NCBI RefSeq assembly: GCF_021173675.1 | Contig: NZ_JAIHON010000003.1 | Coordinates: forward strand, 186,001-250,000 | DNA from: Streptomyces lincolnensis | GTDB taxonomy: Bacteria > Actinomycetota > Actinomycetes > Streptomycetales > Streptomycetaceae | Reading direction: 5' to 3' | Length of the DNA: 64,000 nucleotides | In this document: piece after piece, positions 1 through 7,928 of the stretch | Layout: each line of letters opens with the position of its first letter | Position numbering within the stretch: position 1 is the stretch's first letter | Translations under genes and position numbers: made by a program | Notes under the pieces: generated by a model | Database searches by the model: none | The model's input: only the letters and a program-made list of their open reading frames with translations | Told to the model about the DNA's origin: nothing

Positions 1-1111
1 CCGCACCGCCGGCCGCCGGTGCCGCCACGAGCAGCTTCACCTTCAGATCGGCCAGCGCCTTCGTCACCGGCTGGAAGAACGTCGTCCCGCCGCTCGCGCA
101 GTCACCGCTGCCGCCCGAGGTCACCCCGAGCGCGATCCCCTCGGAGAACATCGGGCCACCGCTGTCCCCGGGCTCGGCGCACACGTTCGTCTCGATCAGC
201 CCGGTGACGGTGCCCTCGGGATAGTTCACCGTCGCGTTGAGCGCCGTCACCTCGCCGTCGCGCAGCCCGCTCGTGCTGCCGCTGCGGAACACCCGCTGCC
301 CGACCGTGGGATCGGCCGCACCCGTGATCTGCACACCCTTGCCGTCGCCGATGGCCACCACGGAGGCTCCCTCGCCGGCCGCACCGCCCGAGTACTCCAC
401 CAGGGAGTAGTCGTTGCCCGGGAAGCTCTGCGTGGTCGTGCTGCCCACCGGCTCCCGGCCCCCGCCGTCCGCGAACCACGCGGAACCGGTGGGTCCGCAG
501 TGCCCGGCGGTGAGGATGAAGTCCTTGCGCCCGTCGGTCACGTTGAAGCCCGCCGAACAGCGGCCGGCGGTCGACAGGATCGGCTGCGCGCCGTTGATCC
601 GGGTGGTGAAGGTGCCCTGGGCGCGCTCCATGCGGACGAAGCTGCCGATGCCGTGGGCGACGCGGGTCATCTTCGACCAGTTGTCGGCCGAGACGGTGCT
701 GTCGGCGCGGACCACCACCTGGTTGGTCCGGTAGTCCATCGCCCACGCCGTCCCCGGCACCCGGGGCGCCGAACGCAGCGTCGCCGTCGCCGACTTCAGC
801 TCGTTCATGCTGTGGGACACCATCTTCGGGGCGGCACCCGCCCGTTCGACCTCGGCGGCCGCCTCCTCGTCGGTGACCGCGACCACCGGCTTGCCGTCGT
901 CACCGACCCAGGCGCCCGCCGTACGCGAGGCGCCCAGGCGTGTGACCAGGTCGGCGCCCGTGTCACCGGCCGTCTGCGCGTACGTCCGCGGTAAGGGGGC
1001 GGGGGTTTCGCTCGCCATCGCGCGCGTCACCATCGTCCCTCCCAGGAGGAGGCCGCCGACGGCCGCCAGCCGCGTCACTCGCCGGACGACCCGTCGTCGT
1101 GCGTGCCTCAT
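1..1111 (-). CDS. Streptogrisin-type secreted serine protease (S1E), 3' end outside window
   Basis: Secreted chymotrypsin-fold protease made as a preproenzyme. The start at 1111 gives MRHARRR, a basic n-region, then a hydrophobic signal. A propeptide of the alpha-lytic type follows (ending around the ADNWSKM and FVRMERAQG segments) and then the mature domain. The catalytic His lies in TAGHC (about 500-515) and the catalytic Ser in GDSGGP (about 150-170). GGTTFFQPV near the C-terminus is typical of streptogrisins A/B/D. The stop codon lies beyond base 1, so only the last few residues are missing. It is divergent from the aminotransferase gene. Family assignment is firm; the exact subtype is not. 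Confidence 0.93.
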   Translation of the reverse strand, partial: MRHARRRVVRRVTRLAAVGGLLLGGTMVTRAMASETPAPLPRTYAQTAGDTGADLVTRLGASRTAGAWVGDDGKPVVAVTDEEAAAEVERAGAAPKMVSHSMNELKSATATLRSAPRVPGTAWAMDYRTNQVVVRADSTVSADNWSKMTRVAHGIGSFVRMERAQGTFTTRINGAQPILSTAGRCSAGFNVTDGRKDFILTAGHCGPTGSAWFADGGGREPVGSTTTQSFPGNDYSLVEYSGGAAGEGASVVAIGDGKGVQITGAADPTVGQRVFRSGSTSGLRDGEVTALNATVNYPEGTVTGLIETNVCAEPGDSGGPMFSEGIALGVTSGGSGDCASGGTTFFQPVTKALADLKVKLLVAAPAAGGA

Positions 1112-1270
1112 GCATGGCTCCCGAACCCGAACTCTTGGTCAACACCGCCGAGCGCTCCCGTGGTTGAGCGCCCTCCTCCCATACGTGGGCGGGGCCCGAG
1201 GTGTTCACGGGACGGGCGATCTTTCCGGGTCCGCCGCGTTCCCCTGATTCCGGGGCGCACCGCGGCCGCC

Positions 1271-1276
1271 TATCTT
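1271..1276 (+). promoter_or_regulatory. -10 box of a probable leaderless promoter
   Basis: TATCTT lies with its last base 8 nt before the ATG at 1284, the geometry of leaderless Streptomyces genes. No Shine-Dalgarno sequence is visible upstream of that ATG. No convincing -35 hexamer is seen. Confidence 0.5.
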
Positions 1277-1283
1277 GTGGCCC

Positions 1284-2462
1284 ATGACCAGGATCCCGTA
1301 CGACCCGTCCGGTGAACCGAATCCCCTGCGCGTCCTCACCCTCGACAGCCTCCGATGTCGTACGAGCATGAAATGGCGGACCTATCCCGAGGACGTGCTG
1401 CCGCTGTGGGTGGCCGAGATGGACGTGCCGCTCGCCGAACCCGTGCTCCGCGCGGTGACGGACGCACTGGTGCTCGGGGACACCGGCTACCCCGCCGGGA
1501 CCGCCTACGCGGAGGCGCTCGCGGCCTTCGCGGAGAAACGGTGGGGCTGGGACGGGCTCGCGGTGGAGCGCACCGCGATCGTGCCGGACGTGATGCTCGG
1601 CGTGGTCGAGATGGTGAAGCTGGTCACCGGTCCCGGCGATCCGGTGGTCGTGAACCCGCCGGTGTATCCGCCGTTCTTCCATTTCCTGACGCACATGGAC
1701 CGCCGGGTGGCCGAGGCCCCGCTCGGCGCGGACGGCCGGCTGGACCTCGACGTGCTGGAGGAGACCTTCCGGCGCTCCGTGGCGGGCGGAGGACGGGCCG
1801 CTTACCTGCTGTGCAGCCCCCACAACCCGACCGGCACCGTCCACACCGCCGCCGAACTGAGCGCCGTCGCCACGCTCGCCGACCGGTATGGGGTGCGGGT
1901 CGTCGCCGACGAGATCCACGCGCCGCTGGTCCTGCCCGGCGCGGACTTCGTGCCGTACCTGAGCGTGCCGGGCGGCGAGCGGGGCCTGTCGCTGATGTCG
2001 GCGTCCAAGGCCTGGAACCTCGCCGGGCTCAAGGCGGCGCTCGCCGTCGCGGGGTCCGAGGCCGCCGCCGATCTCGCCCGGATGCCCGAGGAGGTCGGCC
2101 ACGGCCCGAGCCACGTCGGGGTCATCGCCCACACCGCGGCACTGCGCGAGGGCATTCCGTGGCTGGACGCCCTTCTGGCCGGCCTCGACGACAACCGGCG
2201 CCTCCTCGCCGCACTGCTGGCCGCCCGGCTGCCCGCGATCGCCCACCGTCCGCCCGAGGCCACCTACCTCGCCTGGCTCGACTGCCGCCCCCTCGGCCTC
2301 GGCGACGACCCCGCGGCCGTCTTCCTCCACGGCGGCCGCGTGGCCCTCAACCCCGGGCCCGACTTCGGCACCGGGGGAGCGGGGCACGTACGGCTGAACC
2401 TGGCGACCTCACCGGAGAACGTCGAGGAGGCGGTGCGACGGATGACGACGGCGCTCGACTGA
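1284..2462 (+). CDS. MalY/PatB-type PLP aminotransferase (putative C-S lyase)
   Basis: Fold-type I PLP enzyme of 392 aa, the usual MalY/PatB length. Members are cystathionine beta-lyases or aminotransferases. Visible features are [18 protein letters not shown] (cofactor and substrate loop), DEIHAPLV (Asp to the pyridine nitrogen) and [12 protein letters not shown] with the Schiff-base lysine. A TTG three codons upstream is also in frame, but the ATG at 1284 is preferred because a TATCTT box sits at leaderless distance. The gene ends at a hairpin shared with the convergent LysR gene. The true substrate cannot be read from sequence. Confidence 0.9.
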   Translation: MTRIPYDPSGEPNPLRVLTLDSLRCRTSMKWRTYPEDVLPLWVAEMDVPLAEPVLRAVTDALVLGDTGYPAGTAYAEALAAFAEKRWGWDGLAVERTAIVPDVMLGVVEMVKLVTGPGDPVVVNPPVYPPFFHFLTHMDRRVAEAPLGADGRLDLDVLEETFRRSVAGGGRAAYLLCSPHNPTGTVHTAAELSAVATLADRYGVRVVADEIHAPLVLPGADFVPYLSVPGGERGLSLMSASKAWNLAGLKAALAVAGSEAAADLARMPEEVGHGPSHVGVIAHTAALREGIPWLDALLAGLDDNRRLLAALLAARLPAIAHRPPEATYLAWLDCRPLGLGDDPAAVFLHGGRVALNPGPDFGTGGAGHVRLNLATSPENVEEAVRRMTTALD

Positions 2463-2467
2463 GCCCC

Positions 2468-2495
2468 GCCGGGCCCGCGTCACCGCGGGCCCGGC
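2468..2495. terminator. Bidirectional hairpin between convergent genes
   Basis: A perfect 12-bp stem (2468-2479 with 2484-2495) closes a 4-nt loop. It lies 6 bases after the aminotransferase stop and 56 bases after the LysR gene end on the other strand. There is no T-run, as is common in high-GC actinobacteria. Confidence 0.75.
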
Positions 2496-2550
2496 CGGAT
2501 CGAGCTCTCGCCGCCTGATCACGCCGGCCGAGCAAGGCGGCAGTCGGCTG

Positions 2551-3504
2551 TCAGGAGCGGCTGCCGGGAGCGGCTGCCGGCAGCCCGTCCGGCCGGTCGT
2601 GGCTGTCCGGCCGCTCGTGGCTGACGGTCGCCAGCAGGTGACCGACCAGCGGGTTCTGGTCGTTCTCGCGCCAGGCGACGGCGACGCGCGTGCGGGCGGT
2701 GTCCGGCGTGATCCTGCGGTAGGCGACGCCTTTGAGACGGATGCGCCGGATGCCCGCCGGGGCCAGCGAGACGCCCAGACCGGTTTCCACGAGGGCGCAC
2801 ACGGTCTGCCACTCCACCGCGTGCTGGGCGATCCGCGGGGTGAATCCCGCCGCGGTGCAGAGGCCGACGATCTGGTCGTGGAACCGAGGGCCGACGGCGC
2901 GGGGCAGCAGCACGAAGGGTGAGTCCGCCAACTGTGCGAGGTGCACGGTCCGTTGGGCGGCCAGCGGATGGGCGAGCGGCAGCACGGCCACGAACGGCTC
3001 GCTGAGAACCGTCCGGAAGCCGAGCTCCGGCTCGTCGGTGGGGGGTTCGCGCAGCAGGCCGACGTCGATGGTCCTGTCGTGCAGGGCGGCGATCTGCGGC
3101 GCGCTGGTCATCTCGTGGATGTCCAGATGAACGCCGGGGAACCGGTGCCGGAAGGTGCGCAGCAGACCGGGCAGAACGGTCAGCGCGAGGGAGGCGGCGA
3201 AGCCGATCCGCAGACGCCCGGTCCGGCCGCTGCCGACGGCTCGGGCCGCGGCCAGGCCGTCCGCGAGATCGGCGAGAGCCCGTCGCGCGGCGGGCAGCAG
3301 TTCCCGGCCCGCCGGGGTGAGCCCGACGCGTCCTGGTTCACGGCTGAACAGGGCGTGGCCGACCTTGCCCTCCAGGCGGCGGATCTGCTGGCTCAGCGGC
3401 GGCTGCGCGATGCCCAGGCGCGCGGCCGCGTGGCCGAAGTGGAGTTCTTCGGCGAGGACGACGAAGGCGTGCAGCTGCTGAAGGGGCAGTTCGGGACGCT
3501 CCAT
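2551..3504 (-). CDS. LysR family transcriptional regulator
   Basis: Protein of 317 aa with an N-terminal winged helix-turn-helix (LQQLHAFVVLAEELHFGHAA, then QPPLSQQIRRLE) and a C-terminal periplasmic-binding-like effector domain starting near GRLRIGFAAS. It is divergent from the RidA-ABM gene with only 72 bp between starts, so it probably controls that gene and itself. That short gap holds ATAC/GTAT-rich sequence (GATATC at 3511-3516 and a second motif at 3536-3551) that could bind a LysR dimer. The effector is unknown. Family certain, target inferred from position. Confidence 0.92.
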   Translation of the reverse strand: MERPELPLQQLHAFVVLAEELHFGHAAARLGIAQPPLSQQIRRLEGKVGHALFSREPGRVGLTPAGRELLPAARRALADLADGLAAARAVGSGRTGRLRIGFAASLALTVLPGLLRTFRHRFPGVHLDIHEMTSAPQIAALHDRTIDVGLLREPPTDEPELGFRTVLSEPFVAVLPLAHPLAAQRTVHLAQLADSPFVLLPRAVGPRFHDQIVGLCTAAGFTPRIAQHAVEWQTVCALVETGLGVSLAPAGIRRIRLKGVAYRRITPDTARTRVAVAWRENDQNPLVGHLLATVSHERPDSHDRPDGLPAAAPGSRS

Positions 3505-3563
3505 ACGCCTAGAGATATCAGGTCATGCCTCACGCTGTATTAGACGTATCACCGCTGGCCGCT

Positions 3564-3569
3564 TAGCGT
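3564..3569 (+). promoter_or_regulatory. -10 box of a probable leaderless promoter
   Basis: TAGCGT ends 8 nt before the ATG at 3577 and no ribosome-binding site precedes that ATG. No good -35 hexamer is visible, which fits activation by the divergent LysR protein. Confidence 0.45.
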
Positions 3570-3576
3570 TCCGCGC

Positions 3577-4416
3577 ATGACAGAGCGACGTGCGATCCTC
3601 GGCGGCTCGACCTTCGAGGAGCAGATCGGCTACGCCCGTGCCGTGGTCGACGGCGACCAGGTGCATGTGTCCGGGACGACCGGGTTCGACCCCACCACCA
3701 TGACGATCTCCGACGACGTGGTGGAACAGGCCGAGCAGTGCCTGCGCACCATCGAGGGCGCGCTGGCCGAGGCGGGGTGCGCCTTCGCGGATGTGGTGCG
3801 GGTGCGCTACCTGCTGCCCGACCGCGAGGACTTCGAGCGCTGCCGGCCGGTGCTGCGCCGTTGCTTCGGTGAGGTTCGGCCGGCCGCGTCGATGCTCGTG
3901 TGCGGTCTCGCCGATCCCCGTATGAAGATCGAGATCGAGGTGTACGCACGGCGGCCGACACAGGACGGGCCCCGGGGCGATGGACGGACCCTGCCCCACA
4001 GCGGCGCGGTGAGCGATCACCCCGAAGCACCTGTCATGCCGGTCGCGGCCCATGAACCCCCTTACTACGTCGCTGTCTTCACCACCGTGCGAACCCAGGA
4101 CCAGGACGCCTACAGCGAGACCAACGCCCGCCTGGAAGACCTGGTGCGGGAGCTCCCCGGATACCTGGGGATGGACCACGCGCAGACCCCCGGCGGACTC
4201 GGTATCACCGTCAGCTACTTCCGGGACGCCGACGCCCTCACACGGTGGCGGACCGACGCCGAGCACCGCGCGGCGCAACAGCGCGGGCGGGCCGAGTGGT
4301 ACGAGAGCTACACGCTGCACGTGGCGAAGGTGGAGCGGAGCCACGGGTTCACGCGGGCGGCGGATTCGCAGGGCACCGGCACTGGTGGCGCGCGGCCCCG
4401 GCAAGGCGTTCGGTGA
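3577..4416 (+). CDS. RidA (YjgF) domain fused to an antibiotic-biosynthesis-monooxygenase (ABM) domain
   Basis: Two-domain protein of 279 aa. Residues about 1-125 form a RidA/YjgF domain (VHVSGTTGFDP, VVRVRYLLPDREDF, MKIEIEVYARR); relatives deaminate reactive imines. It lacks the C-terminal Arg context of archetypal RidA as far as I can judge by eye. After a linker, residues about 155-255 form an ABM dimeric alpha/beta barrel (YYVAVFTTVR, WRTDAEHRAAQQRGRAEWYESY), a fold used by small cofactor-free monooxygenases. The two are usually separate proteins. It is divergent from a LysR gene and 20 bp before a PPOX F420 gene. Substrate unknown; domain calls are solid. Confidence 0.85.
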   Translation: MTERRAILGGSTFEEQIGYARAVVDGDQVHVSGTTGFDPTTMTISDDVVEQAEQCLRTIEGALAEAGCAFADVVRVRYLLPDREDFERCRPVLRRCFGEVRPAASMLVCGLADPRMKIEIEVYARRPTQDGPRGDGRTLPHSGAVSDHPEAPVMPVAAHEPPYYVAVFTTVRTQDQDAYSETNARLEDLVRELPGYLGMDHAQTPGGLGITVSYFRDADALTRWRTDAEHRAAQQRGRAEWYESYTLHVAKVERSHGFTRAADSQGTGTGGARPRQGVR

Positions 4417-4423
4417 GGCCGCC

Positions 4424-4429
4424 TAGACT
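4424..4429 (+). promoter_or_regulatory. -10 box of a probable leaderless promoter
   Basis: TAGACT ends 8 nt before the ATG at 4437. The stretch before the ATG has no purine-rich Shine-Dalgarno. The F420-dependent enzyme gene may therefore be transcribed separately from the gene upstream, although that gene ends only 20 bp earlier. Confidence 0.5.
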
Positions 4430-4436
4430 TCCCGGC

Positions 4437-4817
4437 ATGGACGACACCCCGCTGGAGCGGCTCGGCGCCGGCAGGTACTTGCTGGTGACCAGTTATCGGA
4501 AGAACGGCACCCCGGTCGCCACCCCGGTGTGGGTGGTCCGTGACGGGGACGCGCTCGGTGTCTGGTCGGCCGCCGACGCCTGGAAGGTCAAGCGCATCCG
4601 GGCGCGCGGCGACGTCCTGGTGGGGCCCTGCGATCTGCGCGGCAACCCGACCGGCGAGCAGGTGCCCGCGACCGCCGAGATCACCGACGCGGAGACCACC
4701 GCCCGGTATCGCAAGCTCCTCGCCCGCAAGTACGGCCTCGTCGGCCGTCTCACCCTCCTCGGCAGCCGACTGCGCCGGGGCCTGGACGGCACGGTCGGGA
4801 TCCGCGTGACGCTCTGA
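4437..4817 (+). CDS. PPOX-class F420-dependent flavin/deazaflavin oxidoreductase
   Basis: Small split-barrel protein of 126 aa. YLLVTSYRKNGTPVATPVWV at the N-terminus and TARYRKLLARKYGL in the helical insertion match the PPOX-class F420-dependent group (pyridoxamine-oxidase fold). Members bind F420 or a flavin and reduce or oxidise small molecules. The start at 4437 is chosen because homology begins there and a TAGACT box lies at leaderless distance. It follows the RidA-ABM gene closely and precedes a 14-nt repeat array and a strong terminator. Substrate unknown. Confidence 0.85.
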   Translation: MDDTPLERLGAGRYLLVTSYRKNGTPVATPVWVVRDGDALGVWSAADAWKVKRIRARGDVLVGPCDLRGNPTGEQVPATAEITDAETTARYRKLLARKYGLVGRLTLLGSRLRRGLDGTVGIRVTL

Positions 4818-4832
4818 CCCAGGAGGGACGCG

Positions 4833-4898
4833 CGACCACGAAATCCCGACCACGAAAACTCGACCACGAAATCCCGACCACGAAACTCAGCCACGAAA
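4833..4898. repeat. Five tandem copies of a 14-nt unit
   Basis: The core CGACCACGAAA recurs at 4833, 4847, 4861 and 4875, with a degenerate copy (CAGCCACGAAA) at 4888. Spacing is exactly 14 nt for the first four. The array begins 15 bases after the stop of the F420 enzyme gene and leads directly into the 30-bp palindrome. It is non-coding. Confidence 0.9.
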
Positions 4899-4900
4899 AA

Positions 4901-4930
4901 GGGGGCCCGGGCCGTACGGCCCGGGCCCCC
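4901..4930. terminator. 30-bp perfect palindrome, bidirectional terminator
   Basis: Each 15-nt half (starting GGGGGCCCGGGCC) is the exact reverse complement of the other. The repeat just before it supplies AAAAA, so on the minus strand the stem is followed by TTTTTCG, a canonical intrinsic terminator for the hydrolase gene ending at 4944. Confidence 0.88.
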
Positions 4931-4943
4931 TCGTGGGTGATGG

Positions 4944-7718
4944 TTACGACGCGTCCAGCACCGTGCCGGTCTGTACGGGATGGCCGGGCAGCGGCTCGCC
5001 CTCGTCGTCGGTCAGTGCCAGACGTACCGACTCGGTCGGCTCGGCCACCTGGTCACCGATGGTCGGTATCTCGATGTCGACGCTGGTGCTCCCGGCCGGG
5101 ACGGTGGCCCACAGCCACAGGTCCGCCGCGGACAGGGTGCGCTCCGGATCGGCCGCCTCACCGGAGACGTCCAGGAGCCACTGCGGGTCCACGTCCTTGG
5201 TGGACAGTTCGGCGCCCTCGGTGACGGGCATGATCCGGATCGGCTTCCAGAGGTCCACCGCGGCGGGCTCGGACAGCGACATCCGCCAGGTCAGCTTGGC
5301 ACCTTCGGCCACGCGGTCCGCGACCGGCGCCAGGGTGACCGCCGGCTCGGGGTCGTCGTTGCGCACGGTGACCCCGCCCGCGTAGGCGCCGACGACCGCG
5401 TTGCGTACCGCCTTCACGGCGATGGTGTGCCACACGTCGTCGCCGAAGACGGTGTCCCCCTTCACCTGGACCGGTACGTCGATGGCGTTGGCGCCGGGCC
5501 GTACCGTCACCAGCCGGTCGGTCTCCTTGCCGGTGACCGGGTCGACGACGTACAGGCGTACCTGGCCCTTGCCCTGCCCCGAGACCTGGACCGGGACCCG
5601 GTAGGTGCGGGTGCCAGAGTCGCCCTCGTCGACGGTGAGACGGCCGATGTCGACGCGGGGCAGCGTGGCCGCGCTCACGGCCGGGGTGCCGGGGGCAAAG
5701 CCCCAGGCGTCCATCAGCCAGGCCTTCCCGGACGTCGAACGCGGGGTCAGCTCAAGGGACTTGACGTGCCGCAGGTCAAGCCCGGCCCGGGTGGCCGCGC
5801 TCAGCGGGACGCGGACCTCACGGGCCCAGTAGGAGGAGGTGCGGTTGCTGCCCGGCAGGCCGTCCACCGTGACCCGGCCCAGGGTGGCCCGGCGGCCCGA
5901 GGCGTCGGTGACGGCGACGTCGAGCTTGGTGCCGGTGGTGTTCGGCGGCACGAAGACGCGCAGCGCCAGATCCTTGGAACCGGCGAGGGAGAGCGGCTTG
6001 GCGGGGGTGACGCGCGCGGGGGTGCCCGGCGCGGACCAGCCCAGGGCGACCGCACGCCGGCCCGTCTCGCGCTGCGTCACCCATGAGGCGAAGTGCGGCG
6101 AGGCACCGTCCGTGTCGGGTGTCAGGCAGGCGGCGGCCGGGTCGGGGTCGATCGCCGAGCACAGCTTGGCGCCGGTCACCTTCATCGGGCCGTCCGGCAG
6201 GAAGCCGCCGCCCCGGCGCGCACCGACCGCGTGGGTCAGGACGCGGGCCGGGTCGGCGGACGGGGCCCGCTTGCCCGAGCCGTCGAGCAGGGGACGCACC
6301 CGGTCGTCACCGGCGACGAACAGCCGGGCCGCGGCGGCGATGTAGGTGGCGCCGGCCTGGTGCTGCTGGTCGGCGGTCAGCCGGGTCGCGGTGCCCGTGG
6401 AGCACACCGGGTCCCGCTCCTCCTCGTCCTCCCAGAAGTCGTCCCAGGAGGGCGCCTCGGACTGGCCCGGGGTCCACTCGCTGTTGAAGTAGTTGTGGTT
6501 GGCGCCGACCATGTACACGGCGCTGTGCAGGGCGGTGCCCTTGCTCACCGAGCGCGTGCCGTCGACGAACACCTCGCCCTGGAGGTCGGAGACGTCGCCG
6601 TCGCAGCCCGGCAGGATCGTCATCGACGGCACGTCCGCGACCGGATTCTGGCCGAAGATCGTCGGTCCGATCAGCACGTTCCCGCGGATCTTCCAGCGGA
6701 CCGGGCCCCGGTAGCCGTCCTGGGCGGCGGGCGGCGGAGCGAGGCTGTCCATCGCCGCCCGGTTCACGCCCTCGCCACCGCGCGAGTGACCGACGAGCAG
6801 GACCCGGGAGAGGTCCGCCTTCGGCGCCTTGCGCACGGCGGCCGGGGCCTTCGCCGGGTGGGCGGACCAGTCGGCCCAGCGGGCCAGGTGTTGGCGCACC
6901 AGCGAGGAGCGCGCCTGGGCGCCGGCGTCGTCGAGGTCGCCGTCCTGGCCGTTGACACCGTTGGCGGAGATCGACACCGTCACATAGCCCTGGGAGGCCA
7001 GCAGTTGCTGGTCGCGCAGATAGCCCCGGTGGCTGGGGATCTCCTTCATGCCGGCCGCACAGGGCCAGTCGATGCTGATGTCCTCCTCCGCGCCCGGCTT
7101 GTAGCAGGTGGGGTGACGCCCGTGCAGGAAGAGCGCGAGGGGGCGCTTGCCGGTGGCGCCCTTCGGGGCCACCACCTCGCCGCGCATCTCCACCGGCTCG
7201 GCGAGACCGGGCAGCCGTATGGAGGCGAGTTCGTACTCGCCCCTGACCGTGCGGTACGAGCCGGGCTTGCCGGGGTCGACGGTGTTGGCCGGCAGCTGGG
7301 CCGACGGGCGCACGGCGCGCGGGTTCCGCTGGCCGGACGTGTCGTCCGCGGCGTCCAGCCGGCGGCCGGCGGCCTGTGCCTGAAGGTCGGTCAGCTCGGC
7401 CGGGGCGGCCTCGTCGAGGGGGAGGCGGAAGGTCCGTCCGTCCTTCCCCTGGTCCGGCACGCCGAGCAGCTTGCCGCCGGCATGGAACTCCACGCGCGCG
7501 TCCCCCATGCCCACGCGCTTCGGGGCACGCCAGACCAGCTCGCGCGCGGTGCCCTCGCCGCTGATCCGCCAACCCGGCGGAAGCTCCTCGCCGGCCGGTG
7601 CGGCACTCAACGGCTGTGCCGGTCTTGGTGGTTGGGCCTGTGCCAGTCCGGGCGAGCCCGCCAGGGCCGCCAGCACCGCCACGGCGGTCACAGATATGCG
7701 CCGGGTACTACGGGTCAA
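4944..7718 (-). CDS. Large secreted alpha/beta hydrolase with C-terminal beta-rich region
   Basis: Exported protein of 924 aa. A signal peptide (TRSTRRISVTAVAVLAALAG, ending near AQAQ) is followed by an N-terminal beta region. The alpha/beta-hydrolase core lies at about 150-500: LALFLHGRHPTCY (oxyanion strand), GHSRGGEGV (nucleophile elbow with the catalytic Ser), PGCDGDVSD (candidate Asp) and GANHNYF (candidate His). The last 350 residues look like jelly-roll and Calx-beta-type modules (VTVRNDDPEPAVTL, PTESVRLALTDDEG). I infer an extracellular esterase or lipase, but the substrate is not evident. It ends at a strong terminator and is divergent from a Gfo/Idh/MocA gene. Confidence 0.85.
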   Translation of the reverse strand: MTRSTRRISVTAVAVLAALAGSPGLAQAQPPRPAQPLSAAPAGEELPPGWRISGEGTARELVWRAPKRVGMGDARVEFHAGGKLLGVPDQGKDGRTFRLPLDEAAPAELTDLQAQAAGRRLDAADDTSGQRNPRAVRPSAQLPANTVDPGKPGSYRTVRGEYELASIRLPGLAEPVEMRGEVVAPKGATGKRPLALFLHGRHPTCYKPGAEEDISIDWPCAAGMKEIPSHRGYLRDQQLLASQGYVTVSISANGVNGQDGDLDDAGAQARSSLVRQHLARWADWSAHPAKAPAAVRKAPKADLSRVLLVGHSRGGEGVNRAAMDSLAPPPAAQDGYRGPVRWKIRGNVLIGPTIFGQNPVADVPSMTILPGCDGDVSDLQGEVFVDGTRSVSKGTALHSAVYMVGANHNYFNSEWTPGQSEAPSWDDFWEDEEERDPVCSTGTATRLTADQQHQAGATYIAAAARLFVAGDDRVRPLLDGSGKRAPSADPARVLTHAVGARRGGGFLPDGPMKVTGAKLCSAIDPDPAAACLTPDTDGASPHFASWVTQRETGRRAVALGWSAPGTPARVTPAKPLSLAGSKDLALRVFVPPNTTGTKLDVAVTDASGRRATLGRVTVDGLPGSNRTSSYWAREVRVPLSAATRAGLDLRHVKSLELTPRSTSGKAWLMDAWGFAPGTPAVSAATLPRVDIGRLTVDEGDSGTRTYRVPVQVSGQGKGQVRLYVVDPVTGKETDRLVTVRPGANAIDVPVQVKGDTVFGDDVWHTIAVKAVRNAVVGAYAGGVTVRNDDPEPAVTLAPVADRVAEGAKLTWRMSLSEPAAVDLWKPIRIMPVTEGAELSTKDVDPQWLLDVSGEAADPERTLSAADLWLWATVPAGSTSVDIEIPTIGDQVAEPTESVRLALTDDEGEPLPGHPVQTGTVLDAS

Positions 7719-7928
7719 TGGTCCTCTCCTCTAACCCCCGAGCGTGGGCGCCCCGTTCGTCCCGGGAGCCTCACGTGTCACAAGGGACGGTGGAAGACCG
7801 TCTGTGGGTTGTCTGTGATCGGAAAATGATCGAGGTCGACCGATGTGATCAAGCCAGTGGAAGGCGCTCCCGGCGCGCTCCCGGCGAGAGGGGGCGTAGT
7901 CGGCCGCGCGGCGGGGGAAGCGCTCTCC

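Noticed and set aside
4833..4898. CRISPR array
   Set aside because: Units are only 14 nt with 3-nt variable parts, there are no spacers and no cas genes.
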